A stretch of 64,000 bases of DNA from Opisthocomus hoazin (Eukaryota > Chordata > Aves > Opisthocomiformes > Opisthocomidae): the NCBI RefSeq assembly GCF_030867145.1, contig NC_134415.1, forward strand, positions 19,136,417 to 19,200,416. The letters are read 5' to 3'. The number at the start of each line of letters is the position of its first letter. The stretch's first letter is position 1. This document shows, one piece after another, positions 40,886 through 53,500 of the stretch. Made by a program: the position numbers and the translations under genes. Under the pieces are notes generated by a model. It searched no databases. It was not told the origin of the DNA and saw only the letters and a list, made by a program, of their open reading frames with translations.

Positions 40886-43149
40886 TTTCAGATGTCTGCA
40901 ACCTGATAGGAGTCTGTACTATCACATAAATACTCTCACTGCAGGTAGGTTAGAGACCCATTTTTTTAGCTATCCTTATGCACTCTGAAATGTTAGTTTA
41001 ACAAAGCTACAGTAATTAAACTAAAATATTGTAACATGTTTATCATTATGTCACGTTTAGCTTCCTACCTGGTAGACAAGCTGTATATTCTTCAAAATCA
41101 TACTTCTCCTAGAAGGGAGTAGATCACCCTACTGCAGAGTGGGTACTCCTCCCCTTTCTTTCTTCCTCCCCCATATTTGTGTTCGGACTTCCCAGAGCCT
41201 CAAGTTATAACCCTCAGTTTTTCTTCCCCCTCTCCACCCTTTATTTAGTTTTTTTCCTACACTGAGAAAATGAAACTTAGATACTGCTGACAATGATTGT
41301 AAGAGATCTGCCCTAAGTAGGCAAAGCGGATTTATTTGTTAGATTAACCGGCATACTTCTGTAGAGAAGGTTTGCCAGGATATCATTCTTCCTTGCAAAT
41401 ATTGTCAGGAATGGGGCCATCCACTAGTGCAGACAGTCTTGGTTTTCTCACTGAGTCACTGACCATTAAGCTGGGATGCCTGGACTGTGAGTACCTTACT
41501 TAAATCCATTTGGCAGAATCCTGACCCCCTCCAGGCAGGTGACCCCATCAGCATCTGCACAACAGATGAAAGAAAGCAAGATCTTGACCAAACACGAGGG
41601 AACTTCAGTCCTTTGCTACTTTTGCAGCCGTGTATACAGCGGGAACCAATTAAACTATGTTTCTAACAGCTGAATGCACAGAGAGACAGTTGGTTTTGTT
41701 CCCGCCTGTGCTCTGATCTGTCAGCATCCTCCTGCACTGTTATGCAGGGATAGAGTAATAAGCATGCTAGGGCCCTGCCAATATGAACTGTCTTCCAACT
41801 GTGCCCTACTGAGATCTGAACTTGCCCTCATTGCTTGTTTCATACTTTTAGTGCCCTGTGGGTCAGACATCCCAATGTGTGAAGCTCTCTGGTTCTGTTG
41901 TAGAGGCCCTGAAATGTGTTGCCAATGACAGAAGTACAAAGCTTGACCTTAGCCTTTCATTGTCAGCAGGATTTAGGCAGTCTGTGTGAATGTTACGAAG
42001 TCTTTGGCACTCACCATTACTAAGTTATAGGGGGAAAAGCAGATGCATTTTCCAACGAGGTGAAATTTTCCTTGGGGGACCCATGAATTGTTTTGCAGCT
42101 GTGTCTGGGCTTATCTAGAACAGCGTCATGTACCTGCTGGGGGACATGTGTTAAGCTATAAATGTCCTACTGTGCTCTTCAAGACGCATTTTATGTTTAA
42201 GCAGAGGCAAAATTTAGTAAGCAACTCCTCACTCTCTCATCCTCTGCTTCCTAACAGCGGTGATGTTTAGTATGTACACACCTAATGGGACACCTCCAGA
42301 GGTCCATACTCTTTCTGATTTACACATCTGTTGGTGTAGCTAAACTGCTGTGAAAAGGGAGCCTTATCTAAGATCATAATGTAAATACAAGCTAGAGTTG
42401 ACCTAACATAATATAGTAACACTTTCATATAGTATCATTGTACTTTAATAAAAAGCAGCTGAAGAATAGTGCTTCATCAGTCTTGAGAGTCAATTTTTCA
42501 ATTACCGTCTTCGATTTTTGCAAGATGTATCAACATAGAATTCAGATTGCATACATATCTATATTTTAGTGTTTCTCTTTGACATAAAAAATATTATCTG
42601 TAGCTGTATGTATTTTTATACATGAAGCACGAATATAAAATAAGATTGGACTAAATTATGTTCTCTTGAATCAGATATCAGAGGTCAGGGAAATGATACT
42701 ATATCTTTGTACAATGAAATACCCAATTTGTTGTTGTCAGCTGCTTTAAACTAAGAGTGAAAATGGCTGCCTCACTTCAGACTGGAAAACTGATTTAATT
42801 CTGCTTCCCACTGGTCACTTGAAGTTTTATGTTAGTATGTGACGGTATTGGAATAAATGTGCTGTGGAGTCTGCTGGACTATGTGTCTATTATACAGTTG
42901 TCTGTGATTGTAGGAAACAGGACATAGTGACCTTGTAGTCCTGTACTCCCATGAATGCACATGATACAGAATCCAACTGACCACCCTAAAGGCTCTGGTG
43001 ACATGTGGGAGTGCAGTAAATTAAAATGGAAGCAGATGGTGAAAAAGTCCCCTCTGTGTTTTGCCTTGTCTTTTCTTTCAGGGATGTTGCCTTAAGTCTT
43101 TGATCCAAATAGCCTGCTGAGGAAATATGTCTCCAAGCTATGATGAAAC

Positions 43150-43212
43150 AACACTAGAAACGCTGTGTTCAATTCTGGGTACTCAGTACTAAGTGGTTAC
43201 ACAGTGATGGGG
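43150..43212 (+). mobile_element. Possible L3/CR1-like relic
   Basis: AACGCTGTGTTCAATTCTGG resembles the CR1/L3 block GCTGTGTCCAGTTCTGG. The match is short and isolated, so this is a weak call. Confidence 0.3.
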
Positions 43213-44287
43213 AGAGATAGTCATAGTCTTTTGGGATTCTTGAGCTCTTTCAGGAATAAACTTCATTCACAAAGAAGCTAGAGTGAGCTGGGCAGTTTGG
43301 TGCCAGACTGGAGGGCAGTGCCTCCAGAGAAATCGGAAACACTCTTTGACTTCCATTTGAAATTCTCCCATTGCTTATCTTGACTTTGCTTCTGCTGGCT
43401 GGCCACTGACTTTAACTGACATTGACTATTTGCGTGACTTAGGATATGTGCTTTCCAATGTGCTATCTATCTGTTTGTCTGTTGGCTTAACCATCTACCT
43501 ACCTGTTTGTTTGTTTGCTTGTAATGGAACAGCCCAGGCTGCATGGATGTGTAAGCCTTATTTTCTAGGTTTCCTGTTTAGACTGTGTGACCCGAAGCCC
43601 ATGAGCTCTCTAGGTTCCTATATTTGTTGCATTTGGACTTTTAAAACTGAAGGTCTCACCAGCATTTCAGAGGCTTTTTTCTAGGGCCAGATTTTTGCCA
43701 TTTGATGTGGATCATCACACATCTTGTGATGCTAATAGAGTGGAGAGTAATAAGCCCTGCAGCCACAGTGAAGCTGCCTGAGAAATTCACTCATGGGTGT
43801 CACAACAGCAGTTTTCCCAATTCCGTGATGCCGTCTACAATGTCTCCATGTAGAATCAGATGCCATGCTGGATTTGATTAGTATCTCTGGACTTGAATTA
43901 TGTTCTGAGTGTCCCATGAAGCTTAAGGGTCACAGCGAAAGTCATACTGCTCCTAAGCAAGTGCACCCAGACTTGAGTTTGTTCAGTGGTCATTGTGCAT
44001 TGTTCTTAAAAATACCAAGCTCACTTTTACGTATTCACTGAGCAGAGACCTAGTAATCACTGCATTATATTAGCGTCTGTATATCTGACACACCCAGTGA
44101 TTTGTTTGCAGACTTTCCCACACCCTCAGAGTTGTCACTTCTTAGTTAGGGTCATTTTTACCATGGCTGTGTCAGATATCATTTTCCCTCCAGATGTTTT
44201 TGGGTGTAGCTGATTGCAGCAGGGAGAGAGGACAGAACAAGTCTGCCTTTTGCAGCTCACCTGAGTTGCATCATTAGAGAGCATTAA

Positions 44288-44373
44288 AACACTCAGGCAA
44301 TTGGACTAGGTGATCATTGTTAGTCCCTTCCAACTGAATTGTGCTATTCTATTCTGTTCTGTTCTATTCTATG
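44288..44373 (+). mobile_element. CR1 LINE 3' tail, plus strand
   Basis: A very short CR1 3' end reads GGACTAGGTGATCATTGTTA then GTCCCTTCCAACTGAATTGTG. It ends in an expanded tail of ATTCT/GTTCT units (about 44341-44373). Only the last 85 or so bases of the element remain. Confidence 0.9.
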
Positions 44374-45625
44374 CCTGTTTATGGGTGTTTTTTTGTTTGG
44401 TTTGCTTTCTTTTTTTTTTTTTTTACTGTGTACCTTCTATCTGTATGGCTACAGTTGTTCTTTCTTTTTGCCCTCCTTTCCTTTACACAGCAGAGGAATA
44501 TGATAGTCCTGAGAATATAATATGGGCCTAACTAGACCTCACCACATTGAACCACTGGGCCAACATAGGCCTTTCATTTTCTTATTGCCATTTGGTATCA
44601 GTAGGAAGAGTTTGTTCTACTTCTATTTTATCAGGCCTGTCTGATATATCGAAAAGCCTGTGGGGTGATGTTTATTAGTATTTTGTGATTTTTTTGCCTT
44701 GCTTGAACTGTGTCAGCTATTGGAGGTCCTCTGCTGTAAAATGAGTCAGAGCTGACTAAGTGGCCACTTGTCCTGCCTGCTTTGGTAATTGTGCTGAGCC
44801 AAGGAGTATCTATTGGATATGCAAGCATGGAAGGTAAGAAAGGGTTTTGTTAACTCTACAGAGTTGTAGATGGGAGCTATGCTGCTGGTTTGGCCAATAA
44901 TTACAGGCTGCAGACTTCACAGGTTTCAAAAGCTAAGCAACCTCCACCTTGCTTAATACTTGCACAAGATGCCCAAGTCTAAGTGGAGCAGTGCTGATAA
45001 TTCAGAAGCATGTAGAAATTTTTATTTGGATTCAGTCTGAGGAATTTTATATTATAGGATTTCAGAGTTTCTTGCCTGTGTTCCACAGTGCTTTTGAGCA
45101 CTCATCTAGTTATCTTTGAGGAAAGAATTCAAGAGTTTAGACTATTAGGAAACATAACTTACAGAATAAAGGAATGGCTTTTGTCAGTATTTTACCTGGT
45201 TCAGTAAAATGTATAGTTCTTAGATACTTGTAACTAGGTGCACTAAGAATGGCACAGTCCAATATAGCTGTCTTTAATTCTATGATTTCTGGTTTCTCTT
45301 TGTCTTCTGGATGCTTGTTTCTGACTCCACGCAGATCCTTAATAAACTGTCCTCTTTCATGAAATGTTAACATAGATGGTCACTTGGACTCCATCCCTCT
45401 GTGTTTGAGAGTTGCGTTATGCTGGGCCAACTACAAGACCACATTTACAAAAATATTTGTGAGCTGTGGATGCTTCAGGTTTTGTGTTCAAAATTTATAC
45501 AGTGTATGATGTGATCCAGACCTCCTCAGCTCTAGCAGACATTGGCCTGTAGGGTTTGTTTTTTCAGAATTGTTGAGCATCCACATCACCAGTTTACTTC
45601 ATAAGGAGTTGTGGGTGCAAAGACA

Positions 45626-45697
45626 TTCAGTCACTTGCCCAAGGTTGCAATGACAGTCAGGATCAGAGTTCCACAGAGCAATTCCTGGCTCCAAGCA
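45626..45697 (+). mobile_element. MIR/CORE-SINE-like relic
   Basis: CAGTCACTTGCCCAAGGTTG is the diagnostic MIR core box (GTGACTTGCCCAAGGTCACAC). A diverged AGGATCAGAGTTCCACAGAG and CCTGGCTCC tail follows it. Confidence 0.65.
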
Positions 45698-46493
45698 AAT
45701 AAACACACATGACAAACTGGTAGAAACTTCTGAGCTGTGCAGGGATCTCATGTAGCTGCACCTCCAGAAATGGGTCTTGTCTTTCTTAATAAGATTTAAA
45801 CAGCTACACTTTCATAGTAATAACAATTATCACCACCTGTGCAGCAACAGTAACTACCAGCTGAATAGGAACTATTGTCCACTACTGAAGTCATCTCTTC
45901 CATTGTAGTGATTGTTTTTAAAATATCGTGCCCTGGGAATTGCTTGGAATGTCCCTTCTATGTTGGCTTGGCACTGACCTACCTGGGTGCAGAGTGCAAA
46001 GCAGTGCTTCTTGGTTTTCTTTCCTGGGGACTTACCATGACTGGCTCTCCGCCAAAGACGTGGGTGAACAATGCAGCAAGCCCTGCTTTTTCATATTCAC
46101 TGCAATAAGCTTAAGGTTGCCTGGTAAACTCAACAGCTATAGAGCACAGCATGCTGGAGTGGCACCGCAGCCTCATCCTTTCTTATAGAATCAGCTGAAC
46201 TGGCTAGGCAGTCCTGGCTGCACCTTTTCACAAAAACAGTAATTTCCCTGAGCTCTCATTAGCACACTCCAGTGATCAGAGTGCACCATGCTGTGCAAAA
46301 CCTCCACATACTTCAGGAATAATGTAATCTAGGTTTTTGTATGAGATGTGAGCATGATTTGACTAAAGGTGATTTAGAGCTGAAATGGAAGCAAGGCTGG
46401 AGAAGTGGGCTAAACATTTTTCTGATTTAGCTGAGTTGTCTAAACACAGGAGGCTAAGATGAGAGTATGCAGAGCATTCTAATATTTGTTCTG

Positions 46494-46605
46494 AGTCAGG
46501 CATTATTATCCCTCTTTTAGAGACTACAGAGTCAGAAACATGAATTGACTTGCCCGTGCCCACACAGAAATGCACAGCTAGTGTCAGCATTACAACTTAG
46601 TTACT
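46494..46605 (+). mobile_element. MIR-like SINE relic
   Basis: CATTATTATCCCTCTTTTAG, AATTGACTTGCCCGTGCCCA and CACAGCTAGTGTCAGC occur in the order of the MIR consensus: TATTATCCCCATTTTA, GACTTGCCCAAGGTCACA, CAGCTAG. Confidence 0.7.
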
Positions 46606-49600
46606 CAGAAGCACACAGATGCGCAACATGTATCGCGCTTCTTCCCACCCCTGCTTGCTGTAAAGACTTCTTGCAAGGGATCAGATGCATACTCTTTGTT
46701 CGCTTGCTGTCTTTTGTGAGTATGGTTGTTCTCTTTTGGGGCTATTTTCTTTTTAATATAAAAGTCTTCATGAGGAAAGTAATGCTTTTCAACTTGAACA
46801 GTTTCACGATCACTGTAAAAATGCAGTTCCTTGGGTCTGAAAGTGTTTCTACCTGTAGAGCTTTCTGGTTTTGGCTCTCCTGGGTAAACCAGTACACACC
46901 GATGGAAAGAGGACATATGAAGATTTCCAGAAGTAGCTGAAGGAAATTTTCTTGGCCATAGCAAAGCACAACACTGAAAATGAGAGGACAATCAATTTAA
47001 ATGAAACCAGTAGGTTCTGAAACATTTAGAAAACTTCAGGTTGATGCTGAGGTTGAGACTTAGGTTTCCTGTCTGTTGACAATTTATGAATGCCTTTGCC
47101 TCTCCCTAGATGCTGGGCATAACAGTTCGTGTCAACTTCCCTAAGGTCCGGAGCAGCATCTGCAAGCCCTTTCCTTTAAAGTCCTTGGAATTTACATAAC
47201 CCTGCAATTGTAGCAATGCAAAACGTGGCTCTGGTTACAATAACAAGAGTTCAGAGAATGCAGGGAGAGATTGTAGCGACAAAGGCATAAAAGCAAAACA
47301 AAAAAAACCCCTACATGCTGTTTGAATTTTCAGCAGCCACGTGAGAACTGTCCTCCAGTTCCTGGCTATAAATAAATCTCTGCCATCATAGGAAGACAAA
47401 ACCAAAACAGTTCCCATTCCTCCCAAATTTTCTTAAGGTTATAAAAAATAAAGGAAAGGTAAATATTTCAAATTCAGAGTGTATTTTTGCTGAGGAATGT
47501 CAAATTATTACTCAAGGGGGCTGATATTTGCATCGAACGAAGAAACTTGGCATTAAAACTCTATTTCCCCACTCCATCTCCACCTGCTCTTTTGAGAAAA
47601 CCACTTAGGACTGCATATGGATAATGTGCCAGGCAAAGCTTCTTAAAGACCTGGGGGTTCACTGCCCTAGTGTCAGCTGAGGCAGGAGCTTTTGTTGAGA
47701 TGAATGAGGACTACACAGAAGCATGCCTGTTGCTTCTCGTCAGATGTTACATGCTAGTTCTGTTACATGTGGTGTTGGAAGATGGGGACTTGGTGCCAGG
47801 GTTTTTCCACTTTCGCAGTAACTTGAGGTAGCGACTGTAACTTGCTCCTTTGAAGAGATGCAGAAGTAATGGGAACACTCATCATGCTTTTTCTCCAGCT
47901 TTGAGCTTTCATTTATCAGACACAACTTGAAGGGCAGGCTGGATAGAAGGTTGTGTAAGGTATTAAACATCTGGGGTAGAATTGTGACGAGTTCCATTGC
48001 ATTGGCTCTCCTACCAGAAAAAAACCTCAAACCCATCACTTGCACATAAATGATGAAATAGAGAGTATCTCAGTCTACAGCACATCTGCTTTCCAGAAAC
48101 CATACCAATAGTAAAAGCGGAAAGAGGAAGCTTTCTGGAATATTACTTGTATTCCTGGAACAGCTTTGGGGAGTAGATTTGGCATCTAAGGACAAATTCT
48201 TTGCTGTTGCAAATGAGAAGGCAATAGCATCAAGGTTCTACTGGCATTGAAGCAGAAGAAAATGGAGGACCGGCTTAATGATTTGGATGTGGCAAAAAGC
48301 TGCATTCTTAATTTAAGGTTTTTATATTCTTATGACTGGTCTTATATGTGGAAAAATGTCAAAGTTAGTGTAGTGAAGACTACTCAAAGAGGCAGCCTTT
48401 GAATGAAAAACTAGGTTTAATGAGGACGGAAGATCAAATCCATAGCAATAACTTTTTCTTAACTGTTTTCCTTTTTATTAATCCCAAAAGATACGTGTTG
48501 TAAAATAGGTTTGTCTTGTAAACATCTGGGCATTGTTAAGGGTGGAAGCTTTAAAAGGCTGTCCACTGTCACTGTTTCTTTTATCATGTGCTGCTTTTAT
48601 ACAAGACTCAGATACCAGGTCTCCAGAACTCCTGGTATGTGTGATATTTAGACATTTCAGGGAATGACCTCTCCTATCAGATCTGAGATGTTATTTCATC
48701 TCTTTTATGAACAAACCTTGCCATATCTATTGCCTAACCTGAACGCAGCTGAACAGTATCAGTATCTTCTCCCTCTGCTGTCGGGAAGATGGACTGGTGT
48801 GTCAGTTACAGTGCTGGGAACAACAGGGGATTCTGATTTCAAGAACAAGCAGACAGAAGAAGACATTGTGCAAATGTTTTAGCAAGAAAGGAAAGTCAAG
48901 TCAGAGAAACACAGAAAATGTCGTACAAGAGCACTACTCTGTATGCAGCAGGTAATGTGTATTCCTGTCTACACAACAAGGCTTAGGTGAAGGCAACAAA
49001 ACGCATCCATTATTGGCCCCATTTGACTCCCTGGGAAATTAGGCAAGAAGAACTAGGCTGCAATGTGAAAAGGCCAAGCACTAGCTTTCCTTACTTTCAT
49101 GGACTACAGTCAAAGTGAATGCAAGTGCTGTTGATAAAAGGCACTGTGCAATGCTGTACCATTATTTTCACTACTCCATTTTACTGCACAATTTTCGCTT
49201 TCAGCATCACTTCTAGAATCATAACTTCTCAAAGGCATTACACAATTCAGCTGGGGACAGACAAATAGTAAAACACTTCCCACAGCAAACTCTTCATGCC
49301 CTTTTGAATAATTATTCTCCCGCAACTTTTTCAAAAGCATCAAAGAGTTACGGGGAGAAGTAAATAGAGAATCTTGACATCAGGCTCACTCTCCCTTGCA
49401 TTAAATCTAGCTTCCTCCCACAGGGTTTCAGTTATCTCTAATTAAGGGTCTCATTATGGATTGAGTGGCTCAAGAAAAAGAAAATTGGTGTATTTTTCCA
49501 GCTATCCAGATTAATTAGTAGAGATACCGCTAGCTATACCACTGGCTGAAAATGTAAACAGAGTATTTTGATTTTCTCTGTTAAAATGAGGAATGGGTTT

Positions 49601-49628
49601 TATAGACCTATGAGACAAAGAAAGTGAG

Positions 49629-49672
49629 TGAATGAATGAATGAATGAATGAATGAATGAATGAATGAATGAA
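49629..49672. repeat. (TGAA)11 microsatellite
   Basis: Eleven uninterrupted TGAA units follow a GTGAG leader. Uninterrupted tetranucleotides of this length are usually polymorphic. Confidence 0.97.
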
Positions 49673-50384
49673 CACAACTGTAAGGTGCTACTAAGTTTTT
49701 ATTTCTGTGTGTTTCAGATGACCACATTATTCGGAAGAAGTTGAGCCATGAGTGAGTGACTCAGCTCATCCCAGTAAAAAAGCCACATGATTACTTGGTA
49801 TCATCAAAGCTTTTTTTTTTTTTCTGCCACTTTACTTTGTTGATTCCAGTATTTATTCCTTTTTGCCTTGCTTTTACCTCTTTTAGAGGACATCAGCTAT
49901 TGTGGAAACACTGTCACTAGTCAGGACAGGGTTTAGTTATGTGGCCACGTGTTGACATGGCTAAAAAGTGCACAGGAGGCTTTTGAAAAATGTACAAGGC
50001 TCACTTCATTGAGTAGTGAGATACTGCAGCACAACAGATGCAGATGTGAATGTGGAATCGAACAGCCCGTGCTCCATACTAAAAGTAGTGCTAGAGGAAT
50101 AAGCAGGCCTGCTTGATAAGTAAACTTACGTTACATGTGGCTTAAAGAAGATTTGGTTACCTGTTCAAATCCAGGTTCAGCTGATCAGGATGTAAAATTG
50201 TTACCATTGCAAGTGTTGTAGGGTAAGCTACCTTATGTTTAGACTCGGTGGTGGGAAGATATAATGCCATGTGAATTGCATGATGAAGTATAGCGCTCTG
50301 GAGAATATAAGGACAGACTGAATAATGAAATGGTAACCTAGGGAATGAATGGAGATAACCTTTAGCAGAGAGACCTAGGGTAAC

Positions 50385-50527
50385 CAGGACCCATGTGTGG
50401 AGATACTCAAAACCTGACTGAATGGGGCCCCAGGCAACCTGCCCTAGTTGACCCTCCTTTGAGGAGGGTAACCAGAGCAGGTGATTGCCAGGTCTCTTCT
50501 AATCTCAACCGTTCTGTGCTCTGTGAC
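50385..50527 (+). mobile_element. CR1 LINE 3' fragment, plus strand
   Basis: The segment TGGAGATACTCAAAACCTGA then GGCAACCTGCCCTAGTTGAC, and CCAGGTCTCTTCTAATCTCA with ACCGTTCTGTGCTCTGTGAC, is the CR1 3' UTR and tail. It is an older subfamily than the copy at 22638. The 5' limit is uncertain and could extend to about 50290. Confidence 0.85.
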
Positions 50528-53500
50528 ACTTAAATCTATTTTTTTGGTGAAGAACTCTTATCACAGCTGGCACTTACTATTTCAGACCAAGTATTATGTG
50601 GGATGTGCTGTCCCACATCCTCTTAAAGTAAGTTATGCCAGGGCAAAAAAATCAGGAATTGTGGTGAAAGGTTTAGGGGAGAGCGGTAGAATTGCTTCCT
50701 GTGCTATATATAATTTGAGGTTGAGTAGATGACTTCACACTTTGTTTCTAATGTGGTGTCTCACTAGTGTCAAATTCTTACAAAAGAAAAAAAAAAAAGA
50801 AAAAAAAAAGCGGCCTGAGTTTGCCCAGTGTTGATAGACCTGTGTTAATGTTGTTACTTCAGTGGAAAATCAGGTTAATGCAGGGAAAACAAGGTCTTGT
50901 GTTTCTGTTATCCCCAAAAGAGTACAGTTTCTATGAATAATCTTAAGGCACCCATGAAGGAATTGACAGTTTTAATGATGTTTCTCTTAAAACAGCATAG
51001 TTAAATGCCATGGGAAGCAAACAAGGAAAAGGTCGCTTTAATGGTATTTCCTAAAACGACAGTACAGCAGCATTTATGGAATGTCCTGGAGCACAATCAT
51101 TTGGCTTTAATAAAAAATAATGAAAAAACCCCAACAACAAGAAAATTAGCTGAATGATAAAAGTAAATAATTCATAACAGATTTCCTCCTAAATCCTGGA
51201 AGACATTTGTCTAGAGCAGCTGATACAAAGAAGCCAGAGCCAATTGTTCTGTGTCAGCTGAAAAACATCTTTGTATACGTTAACCACACTCTGTGCAGGA
51301 AAATTTATTTCTTTTACTCTATCGGTGATCACTTATGATTCACATACCTAAAGTTAATGTTCAGAGTAACCAGTCAACAATTTGTCTACAATGCACATCC
51401 AATCAGTGTTGAAGATATAATGGTACATGTGAGGTAATCGTATTAGGTCTGATTCTACAGTGTATGAAGAGTACTTGCTGAGTGCTTCAGCAAAGAAGCC
51501 TTTAAGTGTTTTCTTGCCTTCACATGCTGAAATAGTGCCTGCTACCTGCATCTTCTCTTGCTTAGTGCCAAGCACGTGCTTCAATTCATTCCGGTTTAAG
51601 ACAATGTCATTTCATTAAAACAATGAAGACTGTCCTGAAGGTAGTAGACGCCTTACAGGAACCTCTGTACATATTTCTTCTGTAATTTCTTTTGAAAGTG
51701 ACAAAATGTTTGAGATTCCTTTTATATTGGTAGAAAGCTAAAATGAACTCTTATTTGCAATTGTTTTTCCAGCAGACCATCTCCACGGTCAAAACACCTG
51801 TACTAAGTCTTCTGAAGGTGGGCCCTTCCTACGTGCTAAGGACCTGAACTGAACACAGAAACCTAAATAGAGAGAGAAGAGCAAATCAGAAACTACACAG
51901 ATCATCCAGGTTAGTTCTGATTTGCATGTGGGGAATGGGAGAGGAACGGAATACTGGGGAACGGTATTTTAGGTATCACTTTTGTTCTCTTAAAGTTGTG
52001 TAATGTTACCTGCGTTCACCAGGCAAGAGGAATCTTCCACCTATTGAAAGGTGGTTTTCAACTGTAGAGTAAGTTTACAGCAAATAGGGCCTCACTGTCC
52101 CTGTTACAGAAAAATCAGATGTATTTAGAAGCAACATATATCCTAATGGCATAAAAATTGTAACCTCCTACCCCATCTGTCCTCTTTACCCCATCACCAT
52201 TTCAGCAGAACAGGATCTGGATCCAGGCTGTGCTACAAGTGTTAGTCACGCTGTTACTCAGTCTGAGGGCCAGTATATTAACTTGGTTTTAATTATAGTC
52301 TAAGCTGGAGGCACTTCTTGTAAGTTAGTAAATACACTGATTGGAAATGATAGTTCTTGATTTTATGCTCTGTTGTTCCTCTTTCTTTCTTTATTCTGTC
52401 CTTCATTCTTCCAGAGCGGCCACCAGTTAGAAGAAAACTTAATGTCAATGTCTTCCTCCTCGGTGCAATTTAGAATCCTTCGGGTCTATAGTCTATTAAG
52501 AAGAGCTTGTACATTCGGTTTGTACATGAAGCTTATTTACCCCTAATGTCTCATCATTTTCAGTGTCCTTTCTGTTTCTCTTGTAGTGTTTGGAGCAATC
52601 ACTTACAGGGGCAAAACAGTGTGAAACCTTTTCTTCCCATGGTATTTCCACTTTGTGGGATCTGAAATGCTGTGAAGCGATGTGACCCAGGTCCTTACCA
52701 CCACGCACTCAGCAGCAGTACTTACGTGAGTGCAATGCGAGTGTAAAGTGGGGTCAAGTTCAGCTGGTGCATGCTTCACACTGATGTAAAAGAGTACACT
52801 GAGCAGCAGGGCAGTGGTGAATCAGTTGTCAGGGCTCAAGCTCAGTCATACTTCTGCTGAACTGAGCAGTAAGTTTCCTGTAGTTGTCCCAATAGACGTG
52901 ATCCTGTCCCTCTGTTAATAACCTAAATAGTTCCCACAGCTGTTAGAACATCACAGACAGCCAATACAAAAAATACAAATGCTAAATTTCAGATTCTGTT
53001 ACGTGAAACAAAGTATGATGTTTTGCTCACAGCTCCAGTTCTCTAGCTGTGTATGAGTACGTATTCAAGAGGAACACATTTACTCCCCATAATTTTAAAA
53101 CCTTGCCATTTTACACCTTTGAAGTCTTGTGGAAAACTTCTTCATTTTTTATTAGCTACATCCCTCAAGGTGACCAGTTTCTTCTCTGGCATGTGCAGTG
53201 GTTCAGGAGCAAATAATGATTTTAGGAGCCCAGTCTCTGTGCATGAACGTTTTACACAGGATCAGGGCCACTACCCAGTTGAATGTATGCTGCTCTCTTG
53301 GCATATGCCAAGTCTCCTTCTGGCTCAGACTACCTTGGTGGAATTAAACCTTGCAGAATCTGGGTGTGTCCCTCTTCATATCCCAGTCAACCGCTTCACA
53401 GAGAGAGCAATGTATTTTTTGTTTCCAGAGCAACTCAATCTTTCTGGTAATCACACATGTACTACTTAGCATCCCACTGGAGCATGGGTGTTCTGCATTC

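Larger units (their letters stand above)
23462..44287. other. Intergenic stretch, no gene seen
   Basis: Mostly unique sequence with the SINE relics and minisatellite listed separately. A CpG-dense patch at 31026-31198 and an X-box-like cluster near 35913-35975 stand out and are described as findings. Open frames up to 130 codons (33813-34205, minus) show no family resemblance. Confidence 0.55.
44374..50384. other. Intergenic stretch, no gene seen
   Basis: Unique AT-rich DNA with two MIR relics and the (TGAA)11 repeat. Frames of 131 and 128 codons overlap on opposite strands at 46545-46991. That pattern fits chance better than coding. Confidence 0.55.

Noticed and set aside
53053..53469. 138-codon plus-strand frame
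   Set aside because: No recognisable domain and no promoter or splice context; chance is enough to explain it.
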